Of a stretch of DNA of 64,000 nucleotides, positions 33,888 to 43,789 are shown in pieces. Both the position numbers and the translations under genes were made by a program. The DNA comes from Microbacterium salsuginis (GTDB lineage Bacteria; Actinomycetota; Actinomycetes; Actinomycetales; Microbacteriaceae): the NCBI RefSeq assembly GCF_012524205.1, contig NZ_JABACI010000001.1, forward strand, positions 1,364,001-1,428,000, written 5' to 3'. The notes beneath the pieces are model-generated. The model made no database searches, was not told the origin of the DNA, and saw only the letters and a program-made list of their open reading frames with translations. Position 1 is the first letter of the stretch, and each line of letters starts with the position of its first letter.

Positions 33888-34526
33888 TCAGCGTGCCGGG
33901 ACCTCGGCGGCCACGGCCTGGAGGTATGCGGTGAGACTCCGCTCCAGTTCGCGCGCGAGCGTCGCCCGCGACCCGTCGCTCGCCGCCGCCGTGATGGCAG
34001 GCATGAGCCCGCGCACCATGTGGAGGACCACGGTCGTGGTGGTCGAGACGCCCGCGCCGTCGAGGCCGGGGATCAGCGCTGAGACCAAGGCCGCCACGCG
34101 CGCTTCCATGCGCTGATGCACGGGGGCGACGGCATCCCTCATCGCCGCTGGCATATCGGTTCGCGCGAAGAGCGCCTTGAATCCCGGATGCTGCAGATTG
34201 AACGCCACGATCGGTTCGAGCGCCGCGCGCACAGCCGCCCCGAGGTCCTCACCTTCGGGCACCACGGCCACGCTGTCGAGGTGTGCGAGCTCGTCGGCAT
34301 AGCGCTCGGCCATCGCCCGCGCGATGTCGTCCTTGTTCGCGAAGAACTGGTAGAGCGAGCCGGGAGACATCCCGGCTCGGGCCGCGATCGCGTTGGTCGT
34401 GGTCCCTTCGTAGCCCAGCTCGTCGAAGCTCGTCGCCGCTGCCGCCAGGATCTGATCGATCCGCGCGCGACCGCGCTCCTGACGCCTGCGCGCCTGCACT
34501 TCCGCCATGTTGCGCAACACTCCCAT
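33888..34526 (-). CDS. TetR family transcriptional regulator
   Basis: A 212-residue repressor. The DNA-binding domain at about residues 20-65 contains GYEGTTTNAIAARAGMSPGS and LYQFFANKDDIARAMAER, typical TetR/AcrR helices. The C-terminal ligand domain is Ala-rich and helical. An ATG six codons further (34508) is an alternative start. A perfect 16-bp palindrome lies four bases upstream of the gene, between it and the divergent MMPL exporter gene, so it probably represses both. The ligand is likely the exported compound. Confidence 0.87.
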   Translation of the reverse strand: MGVLRNMAEVQARRRQERGRARIDQILAAAATSFDELGYEGTTTNAIAARAGMSPGSLYQFFANKDDIARAMAERYADELAHLDSVAVVPEGEDLGAAVRAALEPIVAFNLQHPGFKALFARTDMPAAMRDAVAPVHQRMEARVAALVSALIPGLDGAGVSTTTTVVLHMVRGLMPAITAAASDGSRATLARELERSLTAYLQAVAAEVPAR

Positions 34527-34530
34527 GAAT

Positions 34531-34546
34531 GCGAGTATTTACTCGC
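34531..34546. promoter_or_regulatory. TetR-type operator palindrome
   Basis: GCGAGTATTTACTCGC is a perfect 16-bp palindrome (arms GCGAGTA/TACTCGC, TT centre) in the tetR-MMPL gap. An extra inverted half-site CTCGCATT lies at 34567-34574, matching AATGCGAG at 34529-34536. Confidence 0.7.
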
Positions 34547-34589
34547 GTTTTAAATACGACTAGTTGCTCGCATTCTAGCGGAGGCATTC

Positions 34590-36791
34590 ATGATCCCCCG
34601 GCTCACATCCGACTCCCCGCGTCTCGTCCTGATCGCAGGCTCATTCCTCTTCGTCGTGCTCATCATGGTCGCAGCCACGGCGATGGAGGCTCTCTCCCTC
34701 AATCGCTATGACGCCCCGGGCTCGGAATCCGTGCAGGCGAGGGAAGTCCTCGCAGAGGCGTTCGGCACGGGAAGTCCGAACATCGCGATGCTCGTGCGGC
34801 CGGCGTCGGGCAGTGTGGACGACCCACGTGCAGCATCCGCCGGCGCAGCTCTCACCGAGGCGCTCGCCTCGCAACCGGGGATCGGCGACGCCTGGTCGTA
34901 CTGGTCCGCGGGCGCGCCCGAGACCCTTGCAGCCGAGGACGGCTCGTCCGCCTTGATTCTGGCGTGGGCGCCCGGGGACGCCGACCATGTGCGCGGCGAG
35001 GTGCTGCCGCTCCTGCAGACGGAACTTGTCGACTCGTCCACGGATCCGGCCATCGAGGTCACGCTGGGCGGAAGCGACGAGATCTTCCGCGTGGTCGCGG
35101 CGCAGGCGCGCACCGACTTCCTGCGGGCGGAGCTCATCATCCTCCCCGTCGTCGTCGCGCTCCTCTGGCTCGTCTTCCGGCGCCTGCGGCTGGCGCTCGT
35201 CACGACCGCGGTCGGGCTCTTCTCCGTGGCGGGCACCCTGGCGATCCTGCGCCTGGTGAGCCTCTTCACGGACGTCTCGACATTCGCGTCGAACATCGCG
35301 CTGGTGATGGGCATCGGGCTCGGTGTCGACTATGGCCTGTTCATGACTTTCCGGTTTCGCGAGGAGCTGCGCTCGGGCAGCGATGCCGCGGCGGCCACGC
35401 GCGCGGCGATGCGGGCCGCAGGGCGGACCATCGTCTTCAGCGGAGCGACCGTGGCGGCGTCGCTCGCCGTGCTCTTCGTGTTCCCGTTCCCGTTCCTGTC
35501 TTCCTTCGCCTACGCCGGCATCGGCGTGGTCCTGACCGCGGTGTTCGCGTCGACGATTCTGCTGCCGGCCGCCCTTCGCGTGCTGGGCAGGCGCGCCCTC
35601 CCGCGCCGCGAGCGTCCGCTGCCGGCCGCAGGCTTCTGGGAACGGCTGGCGGCTGCTGTCATGCGCCGCCCCGTCATCGCCGGGTCTCTGGGGCTGGTCG
35701 TATTGCTGGGGCTCGGGGCCCCCGCACTCGGCGCCCAGTTCGGATCACCCGACGACCGGATCCTCCCGGCCGGGCAGTCGGTGCGAGACATGTACGACAC
35801 GATCAGAGCGGACTACCGCGCTGAGGACGCCGACGCGGTGTACGTCGTCGCGCCCGGCGCGGCCGGTGAGGACGTCTCGGACTACGCCGCCTCGCTCTCA
35901 CGGATCGAGGGTGTGGAAAGGGTGGATTCCGCGGCCGGCGCCTTCGTGGACGGGCGCCGCACCGGAGACGCGGCGCGCGGCGGGCCGGATCGATATCAGG
36001 ATGCCGATTCGACGTGGCTCGCCGTGCTGCCGACATCCGAACGGCTCGCCGCCGAGCCCATCGGCTTCGTCGACGACATTCGCGGTGAGCCGGCGCCGTT
36101 CGAGACTCTGGTCGGTGGGTACCCCGCCGAGCTGGCGGACTATCGCGCCGGCGTCGGGGAGCGACTCCCACTGGTGGCCGGGCTGATCCTCCTCGTGACG
36201 TTCATCGTGCTGTTCCTGATGACAGGCAGTGTCATCGCGCCGCTGAAGGCATCGGTGCTCAATCTCCTCTCGCTGTCGGTCATGTTCGGCGTCCTCGTGT
36301 GGGGCTTCCAGGACGGCGGACTCGCATGGCTGCTCGGCTTCACGCCCACCGGGGTCATCGAGCCGAGCATCCCGCTGCTGATGTTCTGCGTCGCGTACGG
36401 ACTGTCGATGGACTACGAGGTGTTCCTGCTGGCACGCATCAAAGAGGACTTCGATCGCACCGGCGACCCCATCGGCTCGGTCGCGCGAGGCATCGGACGT
36501 TCTGCGCCGCTCGTCAGCGCCGCGGCCGGCATCCTGGCGGTCTCATTCCTCGTCTACACCACGAGTGAGGTGTCGTTCCTGCAGCAGCTCGGCGTCGGCA
36601 TGGCGCTGGCCGTCCTTGTCGATGCGACCGTGATCCGCGGCGTCCTGGTTCCCGCGTTCATGCGCCTGGCCGGACGCGCGAACTGGTGGGCGCCTGCGCC
36701 GCTGCGCCGCCTGCACCGCCGCATCGGGTGGCACGAGAGTGCCGGCGCGGCTCCCCCGACGTCTGCATTCGAACCGGAGCCAGTCCGATGA
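34590..36791 (+). CDS. MMPL family (RND superfamily) transporter
   Basis: A 733-residue inner-membrane exporter with two repeats, each one helix followed by an extracytoplasmic domain and five helices. The first helix is at about residues 10-32. The helix IALVMGIGLGVDYGLFMTFRFREEL and its second-half counterpart MLFCVAYGLSMDYEVFLLARIKE carry the G-x-x-x-D-Y proton relay of MmpL/HpnN proteins. These export lipids or hydrophobic drugs in actinobacteria. GCGGAGG lies about six bases before the ATG. It is under the TetR palindrome and coupled by ATGA to an SDR gene. Confidence 0.9.
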   Translation: MIPRLTSDSPRLVLIAGSFLFVVLIMVAATAMEALSLNRYDAPGSESVQAREVLAEAFGTGSPNIAMLVRPASGSVDDPRAASAGAALTEALASQPGIGDAWSYWSAGAPETLAAEDGSSALILAWAPGDADHVRGEVLPLLQTELVDSSTDPAIEVTLGGSDEIFRVVAAQARTDFLRAELIILPVVVALLWLVFRRLRLALVTTAVGLFSVAGTLAILRLVSLFTDVSTFASNIALVMGIGLGVDYGLFMTFRFREELRSGSDAAAATRAAMRAAGRTIVFSGATVAASLAVLFVFPFPFLSSFAYAGIGVVLTAVFASTILLPAALRVLGRRALPRRERPLPAAGFWERLAAAVMRRPVIAGSLGLVVLLGLGAPALGAQFGSPDDRILPAGQSVRDMYDTIRADYRAEDADAVYVVAPGAAGEDVSDYAASLSRIEGVERVDSAAGAFVDGRRTGDAARGGPDRYQDADSTWLAVLPTSERLAAEPIGFVDDIRGEPAPFETLVGGYPAELADYRAGVGERLPLVAGLILLVTFIVLFLMTGSVIAPLKASVLNLLSLSVMFGVLVWGFQDGGLAWLLGFTPTGVIEPSIPLLMFCVAYGLSMDYEVFLLARIKEDFDRTGDPIGSVARGIGRSAPLVSAAAGILAVSFLVYTTSEVSFLQQLGVGMALAVLVDATVIRGVLVPAFMRLAGRANWWAPAPLRRLHRRIGWHESAGAAPPTSAFEPEPVR

Positions 36792-37711
36792 CCCGGCCGG
36801 TCGTGATCACCGGGGCACTGTCGGGCCTCGGCCTCGAACTGGCGCGCACCCTCGCCGGACGGGGTCGCACGCTCATCGTGACCGGTAGAGACGCGGGCAG
36901 GGCAGCGGAGGTCGCGCAAGCACTGAGCGCTCAGCACGAAGTCCGCGTGCAGGGAGCCGAGCTCGATCTTGCCGACCTGCGATCGGTCGCCGCCGCCACA
37001 CTTCAGCTCCGCCGACTCGCACCGGCCGGACTGGCCGGTGTCGTCTGCAACGGCGGGGTGCAGATCGTCGATGGTGTGCGACGATCCGCGGACGGTTTCG
37101 AACTCACATTCGCGACGAATCATCTCGGCCACTTCGCACTCGTGACGGGGTTGCTCGACGTGCTGCCCGACGGTGGCTCGCTGACAGTGGTCAGCAGCGG
37201 CACGCACGCCGGCCCGCGGGAGTCCCTCGGATTCCCCGCGCCTGCATGGCAGAGCCCGGCACGCCTGGCAGACCCGGACCGGGCGGATCCTTCACCACGA
37301 GCAGGGCGGGTGCGCTACTCCACGTCGAAGCTCGCGAACGTGTACTTCGCCTACGAGCTCGCGCGTCGGCATCCGCGCCTTCGTGTCGAAGCGTTCGATC
37401 CCGGCCTCATGCCAGCGACCGGGCTTTCGCGCGGATACCCGCCGTCGATACGTCGCCTCTACGCTGCGCTCGCACCCGCGGTCGCGGCTTTCGTCCCAGG
37501 CGCCCGCTCGGCGCGGACAGCGGCCGGCATGCTTGCCGACCTGGTGGCCGATGGCGTTCAGCGACCCGAGGGCCGCTACGTGGCCGGAGCGTCGGAGAAG
37601 CCCTCCTCGCGAGAGTCGTACGACCGGGCGCGGGCCTCGGAACTATGGACCGAGTCCGAGGAGCTCGTGCGCCGAGCGCTGCCGCTGCGGGACGGTTCAC
37701 CGCGGGTCTGA
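36788..37711 (+). CDS. SDR family oxidoreductase (retinol-dehydrogenase-like)
   Basis: A 307-residue short-chain dehydrogenase. The cofactor motif TGALSGLG is at residues 8-15, and CNGGVQIVDG replaces the usual NNAG. FATNHLGHFALV is the conserved NHLGHF of the retinol dehydrogenase/protochlorophyllide reductase subgroup. The catalytic site is SSG...RYSTSKLANVYFAYEL (Ser, Y-x-x-x-K). Its ATG overlaps the MMPL stop by four bases, suggesting it processes a compound handled by the exporter or detoxifies an inducer. The substrate is unknown. Confidence 0.85.
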   Translation: MTRPVVITGALSGLGLELARTLAGRGRTLIVTGRDAGRAAEVAQALSAQHEVRVQGAELDLADLRSVAAATLQLRRLAPAGLAGVVCNGGVQIVDGVRRSADGFELTFATNHLGHFALVTGLLDVLPDGGSLTVVSSGTHAGPRESLGFPAPAWQSPARLADPDRADPSPRAGRVRYSTSKLANVYFAYELARRHPRLRVEAFDPGLMPATGLSRGYPPSIRRLYAALAPAVAAFVPGARSARTAAGMLADLVADGVQRPEGRYVAGASEKPSSRESYDRARASELWTESEELVRRALPLRDGSPRV

Positions 37712-37754
37712 CGCCCGGTGCGCGGCCCTCGCGGCGACACGGCAGAATCGAACA

Positions 37755-38630
<876 letters not shown>

Positions 38631-38642
38631 TCCCGCGGGATC

Positions 38643-38706
38643 GGCCCTTCGGGGGTTACGACACGCGGCATCGGACAGGTGATCCCGCGTGTTGCGCCAC
38701 CTGCAG
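38643..38706. repeat. Dispersed hairpin repeat, copy 1
   Basis: A roughly 60-bp element whose core ACACGCGG (38661-38668) pairs with CCGCGTGT (38685-38692). It is nearly identical to a copy at 45981-46040 in the same orientation. Here it sits in the convergent gap after purU and may serve as terminator. Confidence 0.7.
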
Positions 38707-38723
38707 CGGACCCATCCCGCGCG

Positions 38724-39731
38724 TCAAGCGAGCGACGAGCCGCACCCGCACGAATCGAGTCGGCGCAGCGACGGCTGCAGAATGTGGTGAACCGGCCCGG
38801 TCGCGGGATCGCTGGAATGTGACACCAGGATCTTCACGGCCTCGGCGGCGAGGTTGCTCACGTCCTGCACGACTGCGGTCAGCGTCGGAAGTGTGTACTG
38901 GCCGGCTTCCGTGCCGTCCAGCGAAACGACGGCGACCTCATCGGGCACGCGCACCCCCGCCTCCCGAAGTGCCTTGAGCGCACCGATTCCTTGAGCATCG
39001 CTGGCGGTGAAGAGTCCGTCGAAGTCCGGGCCGGTGCCGGACAGGGCATGGCGAACCGCCCGGTACCCCGCCTCACGCGAAAAGTCGCTCCGCCAGATGC
39101 GCGCGTGACCGGTATCGCCCGTGGTGTCGCTCCATCCGCGGTCTCTGTCGCGGACAGGCTCGAGATCGGCCGGCCCCGACAGAAACCGCAACCGCGTGCG
39201 TCCGTGCTCCTGCAGATGACGGACACCTAGCGCGGCAGCCGCGCGGTTATCGGTGACCACGCTGGAATGGGACGAGCCGCCGGCGGCTCGATCGAGAAGG
39301 ACCAAGGGGATCCGTGCCCGCTCCAGTTCGTGCACATCGGGCTTCGCTGATGCGCTGATCAGGACGACCCCATCGACCTGACGGTCCAGAAAGGATCTCA
39401 AGTAGCTCTGCTCGCGCTCCACGTCGTTCGCGGCGGTGCCGATGATCAACACGTAGCCTCGTCGCTGCGCCTCGTCCTCCATCGCCTGGGCGAGTTCGGC
39501 GAAATGCGGGTTGAGGTGATCGGGCATGAGCATGGCGATGGAGTGTGTCCGCGTGCCGCGCAGCGCCTGGGCGACCTTGTTCGGGCGGTAGCCCAGTTCG
39601 GCGACCGCGGCTTCGACCCGGCGTCGGGCGTCAGTCGAGACAGGACGCGGACCGCCGTTCAGCACGTAGCTCACCACTGCCGGGGAGACCCCTGCAGCGC
39701 GGGCCACATCAGAACGCCGGACCTGCGTCAT
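38724..39731 (-). CDS. LacI family transcriptional regulator
   Basis: A 335-residue repressor. The N-terminal HTH (about residues 5-27, SDVARAAGVSPAVVSYVLNGG) and hinge helix (NKVAQALRG near 50) precede a periplasmic-binding-protein-like ligand domain, which suits a sugar or nucleoside effector. It ends in a Cys-containing tail SCGCGSSLA. It is the last gene of the nucleoside-utilisation operon, and its ATG overlaps the ribokinase stop (ATGA), so it is autoregulated with the operon. Three palindromes of LacI type found near the operon are its likely targets. Confidence 0.88.
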   Translation of the reverse strand: MTQVRRSDVARAAGVSPAVVSYVLNGGPRPVSTDARRRVEAAVAELGYRPNKVAQALRGTRTHSIAMLMPDHLNPHFAELAQAMEDEAQRRGYVLIIGTAANDVEREQSYLRSFLDRQVDGVVLISASAKPDVHELERARIPLVLLDRAAGGSSHSSVVTDNRAAAALGVRHLQEHGRTRLRFLSGPADLEPVRDRDRGWSDTTGDTGHARIWRSDFSREAGYRAVRHALSGTGPDFDGLFTASDAQGIGALKALREAGVRVPDEVAVVSLDGTEAGQYTLPTLTAVVQDVSNLAAEAVKILVSHSSDPATGPVHHILQPSLRRLDSCGCGSSLA

Positions 39732-40615
39732 CGCACCGCCTGCCCGACTGCACGGGCGCCGACGACCTGGACGGCACGAGTGCCCGCGGCGACCCCGCTG
39801 CGGACCGCGCTCGCGAGATCCCCGCCGCGCGTCAACTGCGCCACCATGGCACCCACGAAGGCGTCGCCCGCTCCGGTGGTGTCGACGACCTCGACTCGTT
39901 CCGCATCTGCTCGGCCGCCTTTCCCGCGGGAAGACCACACGGCCCCGCTGGCGCCCAGTGTAATGACAACGGATCGCGCAACTCCGGCGAGTACCGGGGC
40001 GAGATCTGCGCTAGCAACACCGTCGACCGCAATGCCGAGGGCGAGAGCCGTCTCCTCTGCTTCGATCTCGTTGACCACCAGCGGATCGGCGAGCTCGATG
40101 ACGTGCCTCGGAATGTCGATCGCGGGCGCGAGATTCACCACGAAGCGGACCGATGCCGCCTCCGCCGCAATCGCGGCCGCTACGATGGCGGCCGCCGGCG
40201 ACTCTCCCTGAGTCAGCACCACTCGAGCCTCGGCGAAGGCCTCGATCGCGGCCCGCACCTCGCCCGGCGTCAGCGACTCATTGGCTCCCGGTGACACGAT
40301 GATCGAGTTCTGACCTTGATCGTCGATCATGATCACCGCCGTGCCGGTCATCGCTGCTGCGTCCTCCCGGATACGCGAGGTGTCGACTCCCTGCTGCCGG
40401 AGTTGGTCGACGAGCGGTCTCCCGTCTGCTCCGACCGCCGCCACCATCGCGCACGACACGCCAGCCTCGTGTATCGCGGCGGCCTGGTTGGCCCCCTTCC
40501 CCCCAGGACTCCTCGTGAAAGACGATGACAGGACCGTCTCCCCCGCCCACGGCAGGCGCTGAACGCGGAGCCCGAGGTCGTAGTTGACCGAGCCGACGAC
40601 GACGACATCCGTCAC
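39728..40615 (-). CDS. rbsK: Ribokinase (PfkB family)
   Basis: A 295-residue kinase. VGSVNYDLGLRVQRLPWAGE at the N-terminus and the PfkB signature 1 region SPGGKGANQAAAIHEAG (about residues 38-54) match ribokinase. Signature 2 DTTGAGDAFVGAM (about 245-257) carries the catalytic Asp. It would phosphorylate ribose released by the operon's nucleoside hydrolase to ribose 5-phosphate. The start is GTG in a GTGA overlap with the permease stop. Another PfkB sugar or nucleoside kinase is possible, but GGKGAN and the context favour ribose. Confidence 0.85.
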   Translation of the reverse strand: MTDVVVVGSVNYDLGLRVQRLPWAGETVLSSSFTRSPGGKGANQAAAIHEAGVSCAMVAAVGADGRPLVDQLRQQGVDTSRIREDAAAMTGTAVIMIDDQGQNSIIVSPGANESLTPGEVRAAIEAFAEARVVLTQGESPAAAIVAAAIAAEAASVRFVVNLAPAIDIPRHVIELADPLVVNEIEAEETALALGIAVDGVASADLAPVLAGVARSVVITLGASGAVWSSRGKGGRADAERVEVVDTTGAGDAFVGAMVAQLTRGGDLASAVRSGVAAGTRAVQVVGARAVGQAVR

Positions 40616-41487
40616 TTCAATCCTTTCGTCGCCACCGACTGCGTGAAGTAGCGCTGCAGAAGGAGCAACATCACGGCCGGCACCACCGAGATGACCAGCG
40701 CCCCGCCGAACATCTGGCCGAAGTTGAAGCTGGTGTCAGTGAAGGTGCGCGACAACGCGATCGCGGCGACCTGCACATTCTCGTCCGACACGATCAGCAA
40801 AGGCCAGAGGTAGGCGCTCCACTGCGCCAGGAAGATGAGGAGCGCGGAGTTGATCACCGGCGTGACACTCAACGGCAAGTAGACCTGAGTCATCGTGCGC
40901 AGCTCCGACGCGCCGTCGACGCGGGCTGCTTCGTGGAGTTCAGTGGGAATGCCTCGGAAGAACTGACGGAGGTTGAAGATCGCCAGACCGTTGCCGATGC
41001 CGGGCAGGATCAGCCCGACATAGGTGTTGTCGAGCTGCCACTGGGTGAAGATCTGCGCCAGCGGGATGGCGATCGCCTCGAAGGGGATCATGAACCCGAC
41101 GACGAGTACGGCGAAGACGAGTTCGCGACCGGGAAACCGGAAGACACTCAGTGCGTACGCCGCGGGGATCGTGATGATGAGTCCGAGGATCACACTCGCG
41201 AAGCCGACGATGAGTGAGTTCATGAGGGCTTGGCCGAAGCGCAGCGGACCGAACAGCGCTGCGTAATTGTCGAGCGTCCAGACGTCGGGGAAAAGTGTGT
41301 TCCAGCTCAGCGGACTGACGCTGCCGATGATGTCACCGCCGGGACGGAACGAGCCGAACAACATCCAGATCGCGGGCAGCAGAAACAGGATGCCGACCAG
41401 TGCGGCCAAGACGCCGAGGATCAGTCGCTGCGTGCGCTGACGCCTTTCAAACCCGCGGGACGTGGCGAGGGCAACCGCAGACATCAC
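40612..41487 (-). CDS. Carbohydrate ABC transporter permease (MalG/CUT1 type)
   Basis: A 291-residue membrane permease with six helices. The EAA loop EAARVDGASELRTMTQVYLPLSVTP (shown in part, about residues 195-220) is the ATPase-docking signature of CUT1 importers. The N-terminus contains FLLPAIWMLFGSFRP. It couples by a four-base overlap with the MalF-type partner upstream and with ribokinase downstream. No ATPase gene is in the operon, so a shared MsiK-like ATPase elsewhere is probably used. Placement with nucleoside hydrolase and ribokinase suggests a nucleoside or ribose-containing substrate. Confidence 0.88.
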   Translation of the reverse strand: MMSAVALATSRGFERRQRTQRLILGVLAALVGILFLLPAIWMLFGSFRPGGDIIGSVSPLSWNTLFPDVWTLDNYAALFGPLRFGQALMNSLIVGFASVILGLIITIPAAYALSVFRFPGRELVFAVLVVGFMIPFEAIAIPLAQIFTQWQLDNTYVGLILPGIGNGLAIFNLRQFFRGIPTELHEAARVDGASELRTMTQVYLPLSVTPVINSALLIFLAQWSAYLWPLLIVSDENVQVAAIALSRTFTDTSFNFGQMFGGALVISVVPAVMLLLLQRYFTQSVATKGLK

Positions 41488-42485
41488 TTGTCCTCCTTCA
41501 GCAGCCGGAACTGCACGAACACGATGACGAGCATGATGACTGTCAGGATGACGGTCGCCGTCGCGCCCTGGTTCGGCTGCGAATACGTGTAGGTGCGCCG
41601 GTATGCGTCGAACATCAGCATCGTCGTAGAGTTCTGCGGCCCACCGTCGGTGAGCATCTGCATCGGTACGAACAGGACGAAGTTGGCCACCGTGTCCGCG
41701 ACGAGGACGAACAGCAGCGGGCGTCGCAGCATCGGGAGCGTCACCGACCAGAAACTGCGCCAGCCGCCAGCGCCATCCAGGGCGGCAGCCTCGTACAGCT
41801 CATCGGGGATGTCGTTGATCCCGGCCACCAGGAAGACCATCCAGTACCCGATTCCGACCCACGAGGCCACGAGCATGATGCTCGCGAGGGCCTGAGTGGG
41901 CGACGTGAGGAACGGCTGCGCGGGGAGACCGAGGAACTCCAGGATGCCGTTGACCGGGCCGTCGGCCCGGAGCGCCACCCCCCACGCGATCGACGATCCG
42001 ACGAGCGGGATCGTGCACGGGATGAAGACAGCCATCCGCCACAGGCCGCGCGCGGGAAGACGACGCGTCAACAGGACCGCGATCGCCAGCGCAAGCGCGA
42101 TCTGGAGGGGGTTGATGACGAGATTGAACACGAGCGTACGTCCGAGCGTCGCCTGAAACAGCGGATCCGACAGCAGGTCGATGTAGTTCTCGAACCCCGC
42201 GAACCGCTCGTCTGCAAGCAGACCCACTCCGTCTCGCACATGCAATGTGGACCAGATGGCGCCGAGGAACGGGATCACCCGGATCAACAGGATGGTGACG
42301 AGCGCCGGCGCGAGGAACGCCGTCACCAGCAACCATGTGCGCCGATGCTTCCCGGTCGTTCGCCTCACGGAGGCCTTGCCACGACGAGCTCCCAGCCACG
42401 CCGCCGAAGAGCGTGGCCCTCGGGGAGAGGTGGGGGCCGCCGCTTCGACGGTCCCCACCTCCTGCCTCACTGGTACTGCTTCCAT
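41484..42485 (-). CDS. Sugar ABC transporter permease (MalF/CUT1 type)
   Basis: A 333-residue permease with a polar N-terminal tail (about 45 residues) and six helices. The EAA loop YEAAALDGAGGWRSFWSV (about residues 233-250) docks the ATPase. FLAPALVTILLIRVIPFLGAI marks the first helix. Its start at 42485 lies inside the end of the binding-protein gene (19-base overlap), so subunit synthesis is coupled. It forms the heterodimeric channel with the MalG-type protein. Confidence 0.88.
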   Translation of the reverse strand: MEAVPVRQEVGTVEAAAPTSPRGPRSSAAWLGARRGKASVRRTTGKHRRTWLLVTAFLAPALVTILLIRVIPFLGAIWSTLHVRDGVGLLADERFAGFENYIDLLSDPLFQATLGRTLVFNLVINPLQIALALAIAVLLTRRLPARGLWRMAVFIPCTIPLVGSSIAWGVALRADGPVNGILEFLGLPAQPFLTSPTQALASIMLVASWVGIGYWMVFLVAGINDIPDELYEAAALDGAGGWRSFWSVTLPMLRRPLLFVLVADTVANFVLFVPMQMLTDGGPQNSTTMLMFDAYRRTYTYSQPNQGATATVILTVIMLVIVFVQFRLLKEDK

Positions 42486-43789
42486 GCGTTCGTGAGCTCC
42501 GCCTCGGCGGCCGCGAGCGCCTCCGCGGGATCCGCACCGTTCGCGATGTCCGAGAACGCGCGCCCGAGGATCTCTTCGAACTCGATATATCCGACCGTCG
42601 ACGCCCGCGCTACAGCGCTGCTCTCGGTCTCTTCGGCGATCACCTCTGCCGCCTGCGCGCCGCCCTCCGACGAGGTGAAGGCTGGACCGGCGAGGTAGGT
42701 CTCGAGTCCCTTCGTGTTGGCGGGCAGTTCGGCAAAGGCTCGATGCTCGCCATACCCACCCTCACCGTCGATGGCCATCCAGTCGATGAATATCGCGGCG
42801 GCCTCCTTGTTCTTCGAGAAGGGGTTGATGCCGAGTGACCACGAACCAGTCGGCGTCGCGGGGTCGCCGCCCTCCCACACCGGGTTGAGGGCCGCGCCCC
42901 AGTTGAAGGTCGCATCGAGCATCTTCGGCACCATCCAGTTGCCTTCCACGAAGAATGCAGTCTTGCCGGCAAGGAACGTGGCATCCGTCTGTTCGGGCGT
43001 GATCCCCTTCGGGGAGACTCCGTCGGCGAACAACGACCCGTAGTACGTCATCGCCTCTACCCAGCCGTCGTTCGTGAAGTCGGGCGTGAGCATGTCGTCA
43101 CCGGTCACACCAACGCCTCCGCCCGCCGAGACCGGAAGTGGCTCCAGCTGGTAGTAGCGATTGGGCTGGCCGACCATCAGCCCGTGGTCGGCGCCGCCCG
43201 ACTGCTGCGCCTGCGCCGCCAGTTCCTTCAACTGCTGCCAGGTGACCCGCTCCCCGGCCGAGCCGGGCGGGGTGATGCCGGCCGCGTCGAGGATGTCCTT
43301 GTTGTAGAACAGCACCTGGGTGGAGTTCGCGATCGGCACAGACCAGAGCTTGCCGTCGTAAGAGCTCGACTCCACGGTCGCGGGTACCAGTCCGTCCAGA
43401 CGACCTTCGAAGGCCTCGGTCAGATCTTCAAGGTAGCCACGGGCCGAGAGCGCGGGCACCCGGGGCTGATCGACCCAGAAGACATCGGGATCGCCGCTCT
43501 TGGACGTGATGCGCGTATCGAGGACGCTGTTGAGGTCGTCGAACGGCACGAATTGGTAGTTCACGTCGATCGTCGGGTGAGCCTCCTCGAAAGCGGCGAC
43601 GACCTCGTCCATATTCTCGGCGACGGGATCGACGATGCCGACGACGTTGATGGTGGCAGTGGGGTCCTCGTCAGGGATGCTCCAGTCATCGGACGGACTG
43701 CCGCCCGACGACTCTGAGGCGCAGCCGGCCAACATCACTGTTGCGGCGGCACCGAGCGCGAGGAGTTTGCCGAGAGTGGCACGGGTCAT
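42467..43789 (-). CDS. Extracellular solute-binding lipoprotein (CUT1 type)
   Basis: A 440-residue binding protein. The signal MTRATLGKLLALGAAATVML is followed by lipobox LAGC, with Cys23 as the lipid anchor. The mature family-1 solute-binding fold shows VVAAFEEAHPTIDVNYQFVP and DVFWVDQPRVPALSARGYL, typical of sugar-binding proteins rather than the BMP-type nucleoside-binding PnrA/NupN family. It overlaps the nucleoside hydrolase gene (ATGA). The substrate is inferred from the operon to be a nucleoside or ribosyl compound. Confidence 0.87.
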   Translation of the reverse strand: MTRATLGKLLALGAAATVMLAGCASESSGGSPSDDWSIPDEDPTATINVVGIVDPVAENMDEVVAAFEEAHPTIDVNYQFVPFDDLNSVLDTRITSKSGDPDVFWVDQPRVPALSARGYLEDLTEAFEGRLDGLVPATVESSSYDGKLWSVPIANSTQVLFYNKDILDAAGITPPGSAGERVTWQQLKELAAQAQQSGGADHGLMVGQPNRYYQLEPLPVSAGGGVGVTGDDMLTPDFTNDGWVEAMTYYGSLFADGVSPKGITPEQTDATFLAGKTAFFVEGNWMVPKMLDATFNWGAALNPVWEGGDPATPTGSWSLGINPFSKNKEAAAIFIDWMAIDGEGGYGEHRAFAELPANTKGLETYLAGPAFTSSEGGAQAAEVIAEETESSAVARASTVGYIEFEEILGRAFSDIANGADPAEALAAAEAELTNAWKQYQ

